From Phalacrocorax aristotelis (Eukaryota; Chordata; Aves; Suliformes; Phalacrocoracidae): DNA of 64,000 nucleotides. How positions within the stretch are numbered: position 1 is the stretch's first letter; each line of letters begins with the position of its first letter. Under the pieces are notes generated by a model. The model did no database searches. It was not told the origin of the DNA and saw nothing but the letters and a program-made list of their open reading frames with translations. This document shows positions 12,301 through 27,300 of this stretch, one piece after another. A program made the translations under genes and the position numbers. The stretch lies in the NCBI RefSeq assembly GCF_949628215.1, contig NC_134279.1:54114266-54178265 (forward strand). The letters run 5' to 3'.

Positions 12301-15300
12301 AAAGTTGAGGCCTGCTCTTCCCCCTCCTTTACAGATAATTCTGGCAGCAGCACAGAGATTTCTGTGGGCCTGGAAGCTATTAAGGTTCATTTCAAGCACC
12401 CTTGAATGACCAGGCTTCTTTCTGGCCTTCAATCAAGCTGTCTGAGAAACAGATGTTTAGATTGGTCTTGAGTTCTCAGAAACTGACCCTGGAACACAGC
12501 ACATGCACACGGGAGAGGACATCACCACATCTGCACACATGGAAAATCCCATCTTGCACCCAGTTTGGGTCTTCAGCGAACAATCATCATGCAAAAAATG
12601 TCATCTCTCAACTGAAGTTAATGATGACTCCGGGTGCATTCATTCCCCACAGCATAAAACCACTGGTAAAAAGAATCTGCTTAACAGCTAACATACATAT
12701 TCTGCAAAAATTGAAACTTAACGAAAAACACAGAGAAAAGCGTCAAGACGCTCACTCCAAAATACTTAGCAAATAACGAGCAAAGTAAATTTAGATAAAT
12801 CTGGCAAGCCGATAGACCTCTACTCTATGGAGTCATAGTGAGCTTAACGTTAAATGCTTTGTAGTTGTGTACATGAAAACAGAACAGTTGCAGCTTTTTT
12901 TCTTTTTTTTTTCACGCAATTAGACAGTTTAAAGCTGAATAAAGCTATCTGCCATTATTTTCATCATCTGCCTGAAAATGAAAAGAAGTTCTTGACCTTG
13001 AAAGAATAGTTTTAAAAAAAGATTGGGCAGATTATTATCCAGCCAGTGCTAACAAAGAAACTAACCATTTTAGCAGCCAATAACACAATTAAATTAAGGT
13101 CAAATGTTGCACCACATTGCTCTTAGCCCTGAATTCACAACTAAGATTCATTTAGTACTTCTGTAGATTTTTCTAGAACTACTGATGTCAAAGAGAGCTG
13201 GATATCTCACTCATACACAGGGCTTAAATCACACTTTTAACCTGAAAGCACTATGTCCAGTTTGGGCCTATACTGTTGTTTTTGCACCCGTTTTGCATTT
13301 CGAAATTTAATTACAGTTTCCAAGAGAAAAGGGGGAAGGGGAGAAAGCCACACCCTCTAGCTCTTTGGAATATACAACGTTAACATTTAGCCTTCAGCTT
13401 AAGTATACTATTCAATACAGAAAGATGGTTTTGAACAGGGTTACAGCATACTTAAGATAGTTCACTAACCTGTTGAACACACTTGGAGTCGGACTGTGAT
13501 CTCGGTCCCTTTCCCTGTCTCTGGTACGTTCTCGATCTCTGTCTCGGTCCCGGTCGCGATCCCGATCTCGGGATCGCTCTCTCTCACGTTCCCTATCCTT
13601 CTCTCTTCGTGCATAGTAATCCCATTGTTTGCTGGTGTCCATAAGACTAGACCATGAAGGAGCAGAACCTGCAAGGTGCGGAAAGGTGACTAAAGAAAAA
13701 GATGTGGGTATTAGAAAGAACAAAATCAGATACCATATAAAAACTGTAATACTACGTATGCATGAAAACACAGACATTTGTCAGCCTCCTCCAATGGTAT
13801 TTTCCAATTTTCCCCTTTCACATAAAAGTTAATTCTGAGCAAATACTGCATTTTTTCCATGATGCTAATAAAGGCCCCTGGCACTCATTTAAATACTCAT
13901 TATGAGTATGTGCAGAACCAGGATATACACCACAAAGGACATCTAAATCCTTTTGGGGAAAAAATATTGTGCAAAATTTGCTGTAAGAGTCTGATTTTAT
14001 GTGGTCAAATGGCTTTGTTTTGGGAGAACAACAAAGCAAAACCAACCAGAAAACAAAACTGCCTTTGAAACTCAGTGACTCTGAAAGTACAGTTCAGAAA
14101 AACAGGGAGAAAGGATGCTTCCAAATTAATATTTAAGTGGTACTATTTTTTTTGTCCTTTAAAATCGTTGTATTTAAAATATTAGTTACAATGTTCTCAC
14201 TCACTAATTTATATTCTATACTGTGCTTTGCCATACTTCTCTAATTACAGAAAGTAACAGCAGCTTTAGAAATATCTTTCATAACTTCATTCTGGGGAGA
14301 AGAAATAGCACTCTCATTTATGCTTGGTAACACACTATTTCTAATGAATATCCACCACATCCACTATTACCACTAAAATATATTAGTTTCAGAAAATTAA
14401 GTGTATTATCTTGATCTAAAAGATGATATACTTAAGAAGTTAAGAAGGAAGTCACAACACTGTCTCTCAAGCTTTTTTAGGTAACCAGCAATGGGAAGAG
14501 AGAAGGGCCATGCTTCTCCATTGCCTTCTGCCAACTCTGATGTAATAAATAACTACTATTCTTAAATGCCCCAATTGCTCTGTCCTGCTCTCCCTCTCCA
14601 GAAGGCCTGTGAATGCATCCTGTTACTGAAAAATAAAGGCTGTAGTATTTAACTGGAAACAGCACTCTCTAGTGGACTTACAGTACAGAGGACTTCCCAC
14701 TTTCTGCTTATCTGCTTTGCTAGCCAATGATAACATAGCCTTCAATAAATCGTTTGTTTTGAGTTCCACTTCATTATCTATAATATGAGAACAATATTCA
14801 CTTGACTCCATGGTGTCATGAAGAGACATTAATAGTATAATTAACACAAATATCCACTGAACAATGTAAAGTGCATTACTGATGCTGTATTTAACACTGT
14901 CGAGTTATAAAACCAGTGGCTTGTCCCGACAGCTATGTTCAGACTGCCTTGCCTACAACGTCTTGGGTATGCCTGCTCCAGAAAGCTTTGGCAGGAGCTT
15001 AAGACAGCACTTTGCCAAGCGTCCAAAGGAGGAATACAAAAGACCTTTTGAGCAGGCAGTGGAGCAGGAAAACACACTTCATTGTTAAAATACATTTGCA
15101 ATGAAAAGCATTATAATTCTTTAAAAAAGCATTTATATGAGGTTTTGCCTCTAACAAAATGCTTGACACTGTTTCACTTCAGGGCTACAGAGAAAATGAG
15201 GAGTTAACAGAAAAAAAACCAACCTAATACAATAGTATGTTGTTCATTATACTGCCAAAACCTGAAATTCTTCTAAGGAAAGCAGCCAGAAATAGCAAAA

Positions 15301-18300
15301 AAACAGCTGGACTTTGAAGACTGCTAATTTCCTTGTCTTGCCACTATGTCAACAACATACGTATGGTCTACAAGACTTGAATATGCTGCCAGAATATTCT
15401 GATCTAAAGTGCGAACTCAAGTTTAACTTTAAATGTATACTACAAAATGATTACTCTTATTAACAGTAGTACAAACTTTTATGATAAATTTTGGTCACTC
15501 CCCCACATCTGCAGTAATTCTCATCACACAGAATTATGTCATTTCCACCCCAATAACCTGAGATAAACCAGTTATTTGATACTCTACACATTTTTATATC
15601 TAGATTTTTGCCAGTAATTATAACACACAAGAAGCTTACTTTCTACTATGAACTGGTGCTCTGCCTTTATTACTTAGAATGAAGTAATTTGTCACTTTTA
15701 GTATTTCTACATGGATTATTCCAAAACTTTCTGCAAAAAGAAATACACTTTCAAAGTTTAACTTTGATTTTATTTTTAAAAGAGGAAGAGAGGGAGCTTT
15801 GAACAGTTAATAGTTTTGGAGACGGTTTAAAAATTTAATGCTGCATGGTGTCACAGCATAAGGCAAACATCGTCTTTGTGCCTCAGAAGATACTGACTCA
15901 AAAGTCAGCTGAAAGAGAAGTCACTAGGCATGGGCCTGGATGGCAGATGCACTGAAGCAGTAATTGGCAACACGCAAGATCCTGCACCTGGGTTGGGGCA
16001 ATCCTCAATGTCAGTACAACTGGGTGATGAATTGACTGAGAACAGCCTTGAGGAGAAGGACTTGGGGGTCCACCAGTGGTGAACGAAAAATTAAGTGTGA
16101 GCCGGCAATGTGAGTTTGCAGCCCAGAAAACCAATCATATCCTGGGCTGCATAAAAAGAGGTGTGGCCAGCAGGTTGAGGGAGGTGATTCTCTCTGTGCA
16201 CTCTCATGAGACCGCACCTGGAGTACTGCATCCAGCTCTTGGGCCCCCAGTACAAGACAGACATGCTAGAGCAGGTCCAGAGGAGGGCCACGAAAAATTA
16301 TCAGAGAGTTGGATCATCTCTTCTACGTTGTTCAGCCTGAAAAAGAGAAGGCTCTGGGAGACCTTATTGCAGCCTTTCAATACTTAAAGAGGGCTTATAA
16401 GAAAGGTCAGGAGAGACTTTTTACCAGAGCCTGTAGCAACAGGATAAGGGGCCATATTTCTAAAGTGAAAAAGGATAGGTTGAGATTGGATGTAAGGAAG
16501 AAATTCTTTCTGATTAGGGTGGTGAGGCACTGGAACAGGTTGCCCAGAGAAGCTGGGAATGCCCCATCATTGGAAGTGTTCAGGATCAGGTTGGATGGGA
16601 CTTTGAGCAACCTGATCGAGCGAAAGATGCCTCTCCCCATGGCAGACGGTGGTTTGGACTAGATGATCTTTGATGGTCCCTTCCAACCCAAACCATTCTG
16701 CGATTCTACGTTTATTTTACCTTCCCAATTCAGGCTAGTCAGGAAGAAGCTGACACCTTAGTACTGCTATCACTATTTTGGCTCAAGAAGCAGAGCTGTG
16801 GTAAGTAACAGTTCTAAACTCACTGTAGATTCTGTGGATGTCTATTTGATTGCACATAATGAAACTTCTATTTTAGTTCACTCTTACTATAAAACCAGAA
16901 AGTGATGTTTTTCAGGTTCAGATTTTTTCCACAACATTAACCAAAAAACCAGAAAGACTGACTTTCCAGCAGGATAGCTGAAGATTTTACTATCTTAGAC
17001 ATACAGTTTTTCAAAGGAGAGGTACATCACTCAGAACTTCCCAATGATTGGTCTTTGCTGGTTAAAATTGTGATGCTATCTCAACAATACTTGTTCTCCT
17101 GCTTCTAAACTCTACTATTTCTTGGAAAATTCTCCCTGACTTGTGGTCCATATTATGGTGTATTTTTTTTCAAAATCACAAGTCTGCAAAAGCAGCGTTG
17201 AAAGATATTCAGCATACAAATAAGTAAGCAAAACAATAGTATTTACCGACAGCTGTTAAATTTACAACAGCGTATATCTGTTTACCGTAGTAGGCAACAA
17301 GCTTTTGCAATGAATTATTGAAAGGACCTGTTCAGTCTCTTAGCTAAAACCCTGATAAGTCTATCAAACAATTTGATACAGCACTAGTCAAAATCTTCAA
17401 AGCCAGCAAAAGCTTACTCACCACTGCCATATGAAAATGCACGAACAGAACGACCATCATAGCCAGAAGAATGTCCACTGTTGAGAAGAAAACACATGTA
17501 AAATCCAGTTTTACCATTGAAGCTACCTCCATCAATAAATATATGCTTTTACTATTATTCCCCTGAATTCCTACCACCATACAGACTAAAAGAAAATGGA
17601 TTTAAGCCCTCCATTTTGAGCATTACTAATTAAGGAAGCTATCAACACAAATATGCATATTTAATATTTTACCACAGGAGGTGAAAATATCATTCTCTCT
17701 TCTTAAAATTTTAAACAAAATAATATCTGTATCATCAAAGCTGTTCTTTTGTATTTTCAATGAATTTTCTATTTCAAATGTTTTTTGTATCATGTTTCTG
17801 AGCGTAATCTCCAATTGCTTCAGAAATGAAGCCATTCTTGTTCTTTCTGTTAAAAAGTAGATATGTGAGCATATCTAAGAACAGGTGGAGTTCAAATGTG
17901 TAGTTCTATAAATAAACCATTAAATCAGGTACACATTTTCTAGGCTGCCTTCTTTCAGTGGTAGCCAACTCAAGTAGGTAAAAACCAGAAAGGTTAAAAA
18001 GGATGATTTGTGCACAGGACATAACTCATACATATATATTTCTTTCATGACTTTTAGCACTTCCTACATAATGTGAATGAATTATCTTTGCAGTATTTAA
18101 CCTAAGTGCTACTTCTGCTCTTGAAGGCACTTTAACATTAAGAAATAAGTTTTGGGTTAGCTTGTTTTAAATGATAATGAAAGGCCAATGCAACATCTTA
18201 ACATTTAAAAGTATGAGATTTAGTTCCCAGTTTCCACAATAAATTTGACTTTTTCACATATTTCCTAAACTATAGAAATAGTCACTACAAGTAAATGCAA

Positions 18301-21300
18301 TGACCACTGCTTAGCAGTCACTCACAGCAACTGTCTGTTTAAAATAAAAAATTTACTTTCATGCACATCAAATGCCTCCATTTAGGGTTTTTTCTGAATT
18401 AAATCAGATGAGGACTTTCTCAGAGATTTACCATCCTGTAGCGTGTATGTTAATAGAATTTTCAGTTTCAAAGGAACAGATGGTGCACCTTCCTTCAGTG
18501 AAATCCAAAGGACTGGCAAGAGGCTTGCACCATCTTCTTAAGTGAGCTTCGTACATGACCTGGTTTTGGCCTCTAGCAAACTAGAAATACTTTTCAAGGA
18601 CTGTGCTGGATGACTTTTTCTTCTGCCCTTTTTTATTTTTAGATATATATGTAAATATACATATACATATATACTGTTAGGCTTATTAAAGCTGAAAACT
18701 TAGAACAAACACAGTAGAAATACAAATTTGGATTCCGTGGAACTCTGGCATTTCCTATAGTTTATGAGAGCTTGAATCTATGGCCAAATCCTTTATACAA
18801 AATGATACCGTAGCTGACAAGTATGCAGTTCACTTAAAGTAGCCTTCAGACTACTAAAGAATAGTTTAACAATCATTAGCTTGACTTTGTTCTTAAGTCT
18901 TGGCATTGATATAGTGTCATAACTCAACTAAACTAATAAGTGGCCAAGTAACCTATCAAAAGAATATTGTCAGACAGGTGAGACTAGTAACATTTCTGTA
19001 AAAATACTGTAAAAACCTGAAACTGTCTCCCTGCTCCCAGATAAAACCCATAAAACACTGGGTAGTGTGAGAGTCCTTACTAATTTATTTCAGTTTCAAA
19101 ATACTGATATATTGCTTTGTAAGATTTCAAACAGATAATCACCTTTCTATTGTGGGTATGAGGGAAGGTGGAGGACCGCCAGGTGGTGGTGGAAAGCCTG
19201 TAATAACAAATTAGGTGAGGGGGAAAAAAAAAAAAAGAAAAAAACCCACCCAAAACAGAAACATAAGCACATAGAAGAACTAGGCTAAGCATACAATGGC
19301 AAACAAATTCCAGGGAGTACAACGCAAACATTGTTTCTTACTGTGTAAATGGGTTTTATTTTATAAGACTGAGAACTACTTTCCAGCTTAATAAACGCAG
19401 AGTATAAAACATACCGTCAGTGCTTCAAATCAAATTCCAGTTATTCTTAAAAATAGAATAATTTAGAAGCATAGGAAAATTCCTGAGTATCTAACAACAC
19501 TTAATAAACAACAATCACAACTATTTTCTGCATAGCTGAAAAAAAAGAATGGAAAGAAAAGAAAGAAGCACACATCTAAGAAACTGGCTGATTAGGTCCA
19601 CTAGCCAACAGCATTTTCATACATTTTCTTTTCTGCTTGGTTTCAGAATAACTGAGTCTACATCTATAATTATAATTTTGTATTTATGAACTTTCATCTA
19701 TATAAGTAAAAGGAAGTTTGTAAGTTGCACATCAGTTAAGTTTTCATTTCTTAACCAAATGTGGAAAAAAATTCTTGCAAGTTTACCTGGTGGTGGCACT
19801 GTTATTGGTATACCTAAAAAGACAACAAATAATATATCAGTTACAGTAATAGATTATGTTTATTATCTGTAGATCTAAAATCAGATTGAGCTATCACCAC
19901 ATACACGATCAAGAAGAATGATAACTTATTTTCTGTGTCCTCAGATCAAGATCTCACATTAATACCAATTTTTAAGATTTTATGCAAGCCTTCTGAAATC
20001 TGTCTTTTTATTTAAATTTCTATTCTTCAGGATCTTATTTAATTAGAGACAAAAATAATGAAGAATGACTCTGGGTCTTAAGATTAGAGTTAAATCTGTA
20101 ACACTAAAATGTTTCGTATCCAGAAGGAAAGTAACATTCCATAGAATATATTTGCACTATTTTATGTTGCATGACTGGATGAAAGGAAGTACAGTTGGCC
20201 TCTGGCCTTTAATAGCTTACTATAGGAAATAGTAGGTCCACATGGACAAAATATTCTAGCAACAGTAAGCACTACAGACTTTTCAGTCAGTGCTATGCCA
20301 CGCTGCAATTAATCATACAGCTGCTACTTGGAGGGGAAAAAAAAAAATTGTTCGGTACTCTATTTTCCTGTAAATATCTGAGAAAGGAGCATCCTTTGAT
20401 ACAAACACATACAAAACCTGTTCTAACTTTTCCGGTTTTCAGACCTAGCTGTGCTGTTAGAAACCTACAGCTGAGAAAATGTTCCCAACTAAGTTAGCTG
20501 ACCTAGCAAAATATACTGCCTCAACATATAAACCTATCTTACTTGATTATGAAAGGAACGAATTCTAGGTAAAACCATTCATACACTTTAAAGGACATTA
20601 GCTTTTCATACTTTGCAAAGAACTAGCTTTACCTCAGTTGAACGCACAAAACACTGTTACATGAAAATAATAAACTGGGCTAAAAGAATATTGTCAGAAA
20701 ACAGACTACCAGGCATAAAGCTCTTTCAGTTATGAGCAACTCTACTTCATTAAAAAATAAGTACTTTCAATCCGACAAGTCACCACAAGACTTTGGCGAG
20801 GGGGATGGGGAGAGAACAGAAAACTTTGCCAAGTACTTTCATCAGTTTTGCCATAACTGCATAAACATCCAGACAGAACAGCAGCCAGGCCCACTTAAAT
20901 TAAAACCCATCTCATTCAAGTTCCAGACTTCATCATTCAGAGAATATCCTAGATGTACTGGCAACTGCATGATTGATTTTATATATATATATTGTTAGTT
21001 CAACAGCAGAACTAAAAGACTATTGTATGGCAGCAACATTCAACTACATCTACATATTATAATGTCTGGAAAAGCCAACTGCTCCCAAATTGCCTTGGCA
21101 GAAGGACAAAATGAAGGAATATACAAGCTAAGGAAGACTAATCAGTTCACTAATTGCTGTGATTTCACTGACATGAATTCTTACCAGCATTAATCCTATA
21201 GGATTAAACAAATTGTGAACAAAATTGAAGTTGCTGTCCAATCCTGAAAATTTAAAATCCAATCTCTTAGCCAAACTGTAAATCAGGAGACAGTGAACCC

Positions 21301-24300
21301 CAAAAGCCAAATTTATAAACTGCATGAGCCATTTTCTCTTCAGCAGCACACAAGCTTTCCAATGTGTACTATCACTGTTAACAACACTGGAAATCACACC
21401 ATAAAAACTTTGGCAGTGTAACATTTAGAAGACCAAATACTCTTCATGGAATTTTCTGAAGGAAAAGGAAGACTGGGAACTCAAACTGTTGCATAGTTAC
21501 AGTATTTTCTAGTCAACATTTTTGGTTAATTGTGCATCTTAACAGATTCTTCATGAGCCTGCAACATAGGAAATATATACATAAAAACATACTTAAAATT
21601 CGTCTTAACAGCAATGTTAAGAACACAAGCTACAAAAAATCTCAGAAGTTCTCTCAATTTCATTAATTTATTAACTCTACCTTATCCTTAAAAAAATTTC
21701 AATTGCTGCACTAAAACCAGTATATTTTTAGCACTGAACATGGCTCTCAGTACTGTGTACAGAATTGCCTGGAAAGCCATCAGCTAATAGTCTTTACAAA
21801 AAGGAAGAAATACCAGTTAAACAATTAATATATTCCTCAGAATTTTATCTTGTGCAGAGATACAAATAAAAATGTCATCACAAGATCAAAAACCAAATAA
21901 AAATTTTTACTTGGCCGCCATTCAAACAAAATTGAGACAGACTGAATACAACTAATATCCAGAGACCAAACGTCCAAATAATTCTAATTAATTGGTTAAT
22001 GGAAGGTATTATATTAAAAAAACCCACATAGACATTTTTTCCTCACAAGTCTTTAAAAAGCACTTAAAAAGTCATGATTAATGGTTGTATCATTTTAAGA
22101 CAGAAGCTAATTTACTTTTTGGTATCATAATGGAAGAAACATTCTTCTACATACCAAGTTAGGAAGTATTGCTAAAAAGATCTAAACAAAGGTTTTTTCC
22201 TCACCTTCTTCACTAACACAGGAGTGTGACACAAAACAAGAAACAAAAAAGTCATAACCTTCAGTTAATGGAAAACTAAGCATCTCAAGTCTTCACTCTT
22301 CTGCCTTCTACTAACACAGTGTATGAAAATATACTTGAAGTATCATCAGCCAATTACTTCTGAGAAAAAAATATACTCTGAAATATCGAGTCATTTCTTG
22401 CAACATAGGGACAAAACTTGAGTACCAGTGCAAGAAGGTGACTTAGTGTAGATCATGTCACATCCCTATAACACGTTGTACTGCCACTAAGATACATCTG
22501 GCCTAAACCTAAATATTGACTTGTGTGTCATTTGCATTGCTTTTGACATTAGTGCAGCACTTTACCTAATGTGCTCAAAATTGCTTTCAGGACATTGTAT
22601 ACCATCCTACTAACTCAAGGCTGGTAAATATTTACAGAAACCAAATAGGTTTTACTAAAGGAAAGCAATGTCACATGTGCTCTGCTTGAGGAGTAAGGAA
22701 TCAAACATAACAACACTGCCACAGCTTAACAACACGTTGCAAATTAGCACTGTGTAATAGCCCACAACAACGTAATATAACTCGGTGTAAAAACTTCTTT
22801 TGCCACAGGCTAAACTAAGCCAAAGTCTCTCTCCTTTATCACAAGATAAAAAGCACACACTTAGATTACTGGGGCTGAGCAGATCTACAGTTAGTTTACC
22901 TGCTAAGCCCTGGTATAAGTCTAGGCAGTTAAACTTCCCAAAGTTATACAACAGAAGTTCAATACTTCAGAATAATTTTTTAATATCACAAATACATGTC
23001 ACATTTTAACAACACTCTTAAGCCAAAACACATAAAACAACTTTTAAAGCCTGTTAAACAGAAGCATCCATGTTCTTCTTTAGATTTAAAATACTCCAAC
23101 ATAGCAATAAACGAAGCAAACAAAAACCAGCATTTTTTGTCACAGCCAGTGATCTCCCAGGAGTATTTGAGAATTTTCTCCATTTGGCTCTTTGAATTGT
23201 TCCAGGACTCGTTCCTCAAAAAAGATTTGAATCACAAGACTGAACGAATTCAGAAAAAGAGATCTAACTTCAAAGCAAGATCCTTTTTCAAAGGGGCTTT
23301 TGGAGGATGTTTTATATTTGGAATAGTTAAGTTTTCTGGCAAGTAGTCCCAGTTTAATATTGGGCAAGAGTAGTTTTTTTCCTCCTCCTCCACTGAACCT
23401 AGAAGGGATGGTAGATTCTATTTTAGGAACAGCTTTGAAGATAAAGAGCTGGCAACAGCACAATTAAAACACAAGCCTGAAGAAACCAAATCCACAGCTC
23501 TTAATCGTTACTTTCAAATCTACTTGAAGCACGGAAGGATGTTGAAGGAGACCTTCTGAACAAGTGTATGTCATAAACCTGTCTGTAAACCACAAGAGTA
23601 AAGCCAAACCTAGTTGCTGAATCTGTAACACATGTGGATTTCTTTCACCTTTAAAAGCTCAGCAGGTGAGGGGTTTCAGAAGAATAGTCCAGTACACCTA
23701 TATGACATCCCTGCACCAAGTGTGTTTGGGGTGTCTGTGGGGGTTCCTCTCATGCTTTTAATAATATACAACTTAGATCACCTTTTCTGTATCACAATTA
23801 CAATTAAAATAATTACTTTCTAAAAACTTGCAATGCATTACCTATCTTATTTTATCAGAAAGGTTTTAACGCAGCTTAAAACCACAGTTAGCATTAGCAC
23901 CACGTTCCTCTCCCTTCTGTCCCACCCTGCAGTAAGGAAACATCACAAAATTCCCACAGCAGTAGCATATTGTCTCCTCAGACACCCTATTTTTTATGTT
24001 TGTGAACAAAAACTTGGAAAAGTGCATAGAATTATTTAATCTTTAAATCTCTTCTCTTCTGTTTTCTAGGTTGCACCATTTTGTATACGACAATCGCTGA
24101 TGAAAGCTGGAGCTTGCCAGGCAGCAGGAGTTAGTAGTTTTAAAATCAGCAGCAGCAACTGAAGAAAGCAACCTCTTCTATGAGGATTTAAACCCTATAA
24201 ATCCCCACACAAAGTCGTTGCACAGAAATAATAATGTTACTTCCTTGCTTATAAGTAAGAGTATTAACAAACTTTTAAGAATCCCTCTGCAAACAGAATA

Positions 24301-27300
24301 GCAAAGAAATTGCTCCGCATGATTTCAGAACAAGTCAAGCAAAAGAATGCAAGGAAAAAAGGGAGAAAATAAGGAAAGGGGCTCCACCTTAAATTAGTCT
24401 CTTCTATAAACAAGTCCTTCACTTTCCCACTCGAATACTCCCCAAAGTTTCTCCATCTATTTTCACTTCTCACTGAGCATTCTTCTTAGTTCCTTACTAA
24501 GTCCTTTTGAACTTAATTCCTTAAAATGACAACGCTCAGGTAAATGCAGTAGTTGTGCAAATGCCCATGACACTCCCCCCAGTAAATTTCCATAAACATT
24601 AAGATTCAGTAAAAATTCTGTAAATATCAGTAGATTTCAAACCAGATTTAACAATAAGAAGAGTTCTCAAAAATCTTTGATTCCTCTAAGATTCACAGAC
24701 ACAGGAAGCTGGATAAAAGCATCAGGTGCTAGTAAGACCTCTGACTGAAAGAAAGGATATGGCAATATGCAATTCTTAGCAGACTTTTGGGAATTCATAC
24801 GTACTGTGAGGGGAAAGGGGAATTAAAGCTTCTGTTGCTGCTTTGACCTTAGGCATCAGAGAATCCAACTTCTGACACAAATTCATAGTATGCTATACTT
24901 TTAGTTCAAAAGTTTGTAGAATGATTTGTTAACACGTACTCTCAATAGCAATAACAGTATTTGAATAACAGAAAACAGCTTCTCTCTTCAAACATTTTCG
25001 AGGACGCAAGACCCAACATTTAGTCTTTAGGTAATTATTTACTACTTGGGATTATGCTTACTGAGAAAGTAAAGACAAAAGTTTCTGTTTCTACCTTGCA
25101 GATATACTTAAGAAAAGAGTAGAACACAAAATTCTGAAATTCTGCACATATAGCCAAATGTGCATGGAATGTGCTGTCTTTGATTATCATCAAGTGTTTG
25201 ATGATAATGCATCTCTCATTTTTCACATCCTAGGTAGTGCAGGATATTTACCTGGTGGAGGAATAAGAGGTGGAGCGGTACTGACAGTTGGAGGGGGTGG
25301 GAGAAAAGGAGGTGGTGGAAGGTGGGTAGGTGGAGCTCCTGGAGGGAAAAATGGAGGTGGCTTGGTAAAATTGTCTACTTCAGGATTAGATCGTTCTGAA
25401 AGAACCTGTAAAATATCAAACTATAGTTACAATTGCTATGTTGAAAGGGTAGAAGATAGGTTTCCTCTCTTTCCAGTTACTACAACAGGAAAGTATCACT
25501 TATGCACTTAAAGAGCCATATTCAGATGGTTTAAGTTCTATCTGCATCCCTGTGTTCAGTGTCCCATACTTGCCAAGTACCTCTGAGGGTTTAAGAGCAG
25601 CCAATAGGGAACAACAAACATATGATCTGAGGGGGAATATCAGCCATCTGAATATGGCCCAAATCACCATCTTAAATTTATCTATAAAGGAAAATATTTT
25701 AAAAATCAATATGAAAAGCATGGAAAACCCCCAAAACGTTAAATTACTTAAACACCGTGAGATCAGCTGAAAAACACGTGGCAGTGTTTTCAGTAAAAGC
25801 ACTACAATCTATTATTATTTTAACTGTTTAACTTTAATTAGGTGGGCATGGACATGCAGCCAGGGCACCAAGCAACCTTGATTCTTCTCCACAGGTAAGT
25901 CAAGAGATAAAAAGTGTATTCAGTCTCAATGCATTTAGTTGCTTTCTTAAGATAATCCAAGCCCATAAAGACAAAATCGTGAAGACTAATCTTACAATTT
26001 ATAGTAAAATAAGGCCATGTAATTTAAAAAAAAGTGCTATCAACTATTCCTTCACAACTTATTTTTAAAAGACTGCATTCCTCAAACTGCATACAAAGAG
26101 GCTTTCACTTTCAGCATTAGTCTCTGGCAGGAATAGGAAAGAAATGGACAGTCAGTTTAAATACTTATCTTTGTCACCTAGTAAACAAAATGCTACCTCC
26201 AATGCTGTCTCCTGGATTGTAATTCTGCAATATTGCTCACTTCCTTTAACTAAGAAGTATACCAAAACATTTATCTTTTGAAATATATCAAATATTTCTT
26301 CTTAGTATATTTCAATTAACTGCCACAATTTTCTTCCTGAACTTAAAGCTACTTCAATATTACTCATTCATACACACTGAAATGTTTTAATCAGAAGCTA
26401 CGGGGAAAGCAAAAATGTCTTTTAGTCAATGATAGTGTGCAAATCTGCAGTATAAAACCTGTATGTTGCTGTTTTCATTAGCACGCCGTCGTCCTTCCAC
26501 CCTGCTGATAGTGATGGTCTGTCCAATCACATCTATTGTGCCAGATAATCGCCTGCAACACAGGACAAACCAGAATCAACAAGCAGAATTAGAAAAGGGA
26601 AAAAAAGAAAAAGAAAAATAAACAAGAGAGAAGGAAGTCTTATGTACTTCTCTCACTCTAAGTGTTGAAAGTTCCTTCTCCTGTATAAAACATGAAAGAC
26701 CATTTCTGAAAAACATTAAATGTGATAAATTTGCTGAACTATGCAAGTGTGTAGAAGTAAAAAATACAGCAATAAAGACTCCTGTAGGATGAAGGCTGAC
26801 TCTCCACATTTTCCTTCCATTTACTACAAGATAATAAATCTACCCTCCTGTTACCAATAAAAGGAAAAAAAAAGGAACAATACAGCGAGATCACAAAAAA
26901 CTCAGTAAGAAAAAAATATATTAAACAGAACTTCTACAAAAAGCTGAAGTAATATAGTTATAAACTAATCTTTAGAAATAATTTCTAAACTGCAGAAACC
27001 ATACTGGAGGATTCCATGGAAGATCAAACGAAGGCAAGTTAGGAGGCAGAAACAAACATAAGCCAACCCTACCATGCATACTATTGATACTGCAGCACAT
27101 CTTGAACAAAATCGGCTGCCGCCTCTCTTACCTCGGCATACACACATAATATCAAACAGAAAGTATATGAAACCAATAGACACTGACTCTTAAGTTAAAC
27201 CTTGTATGAAACTCAAAGGAATCTTAGATCAGCCGTTCATACTTCTGTTCCTGTTTTGCAAATGCAAAATGTCTCTCTCAAACACCTCTAAAACATCTGC

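Larger units (their letters stand above)
7273..13469 (-). other. FIP1L1: FIP1L1 intron between exons 15 and 16
   Basis: A 6.2 kb intron containing two CR1 fragments, a perfect AT-rich hairpin at 8805-8833 and a C19 run at 11545-11563, each listed separately. The remainder is unannotated AT-rich sequence with only short chance ORFs. Confidence 0.8.

Noticed and set aside
12402-12776. 124-codon + strand ORF in a FIP1L1 intron
   Set aside because: No recognisable domain or splice structure, and composition like the surrounding intron.
16309-16662. 117-codon ORF resembling a protein
   Set aside because: It is the decayed end of a CR1 LINE polymerase frame running into the CR1 3' end, not a host gene.
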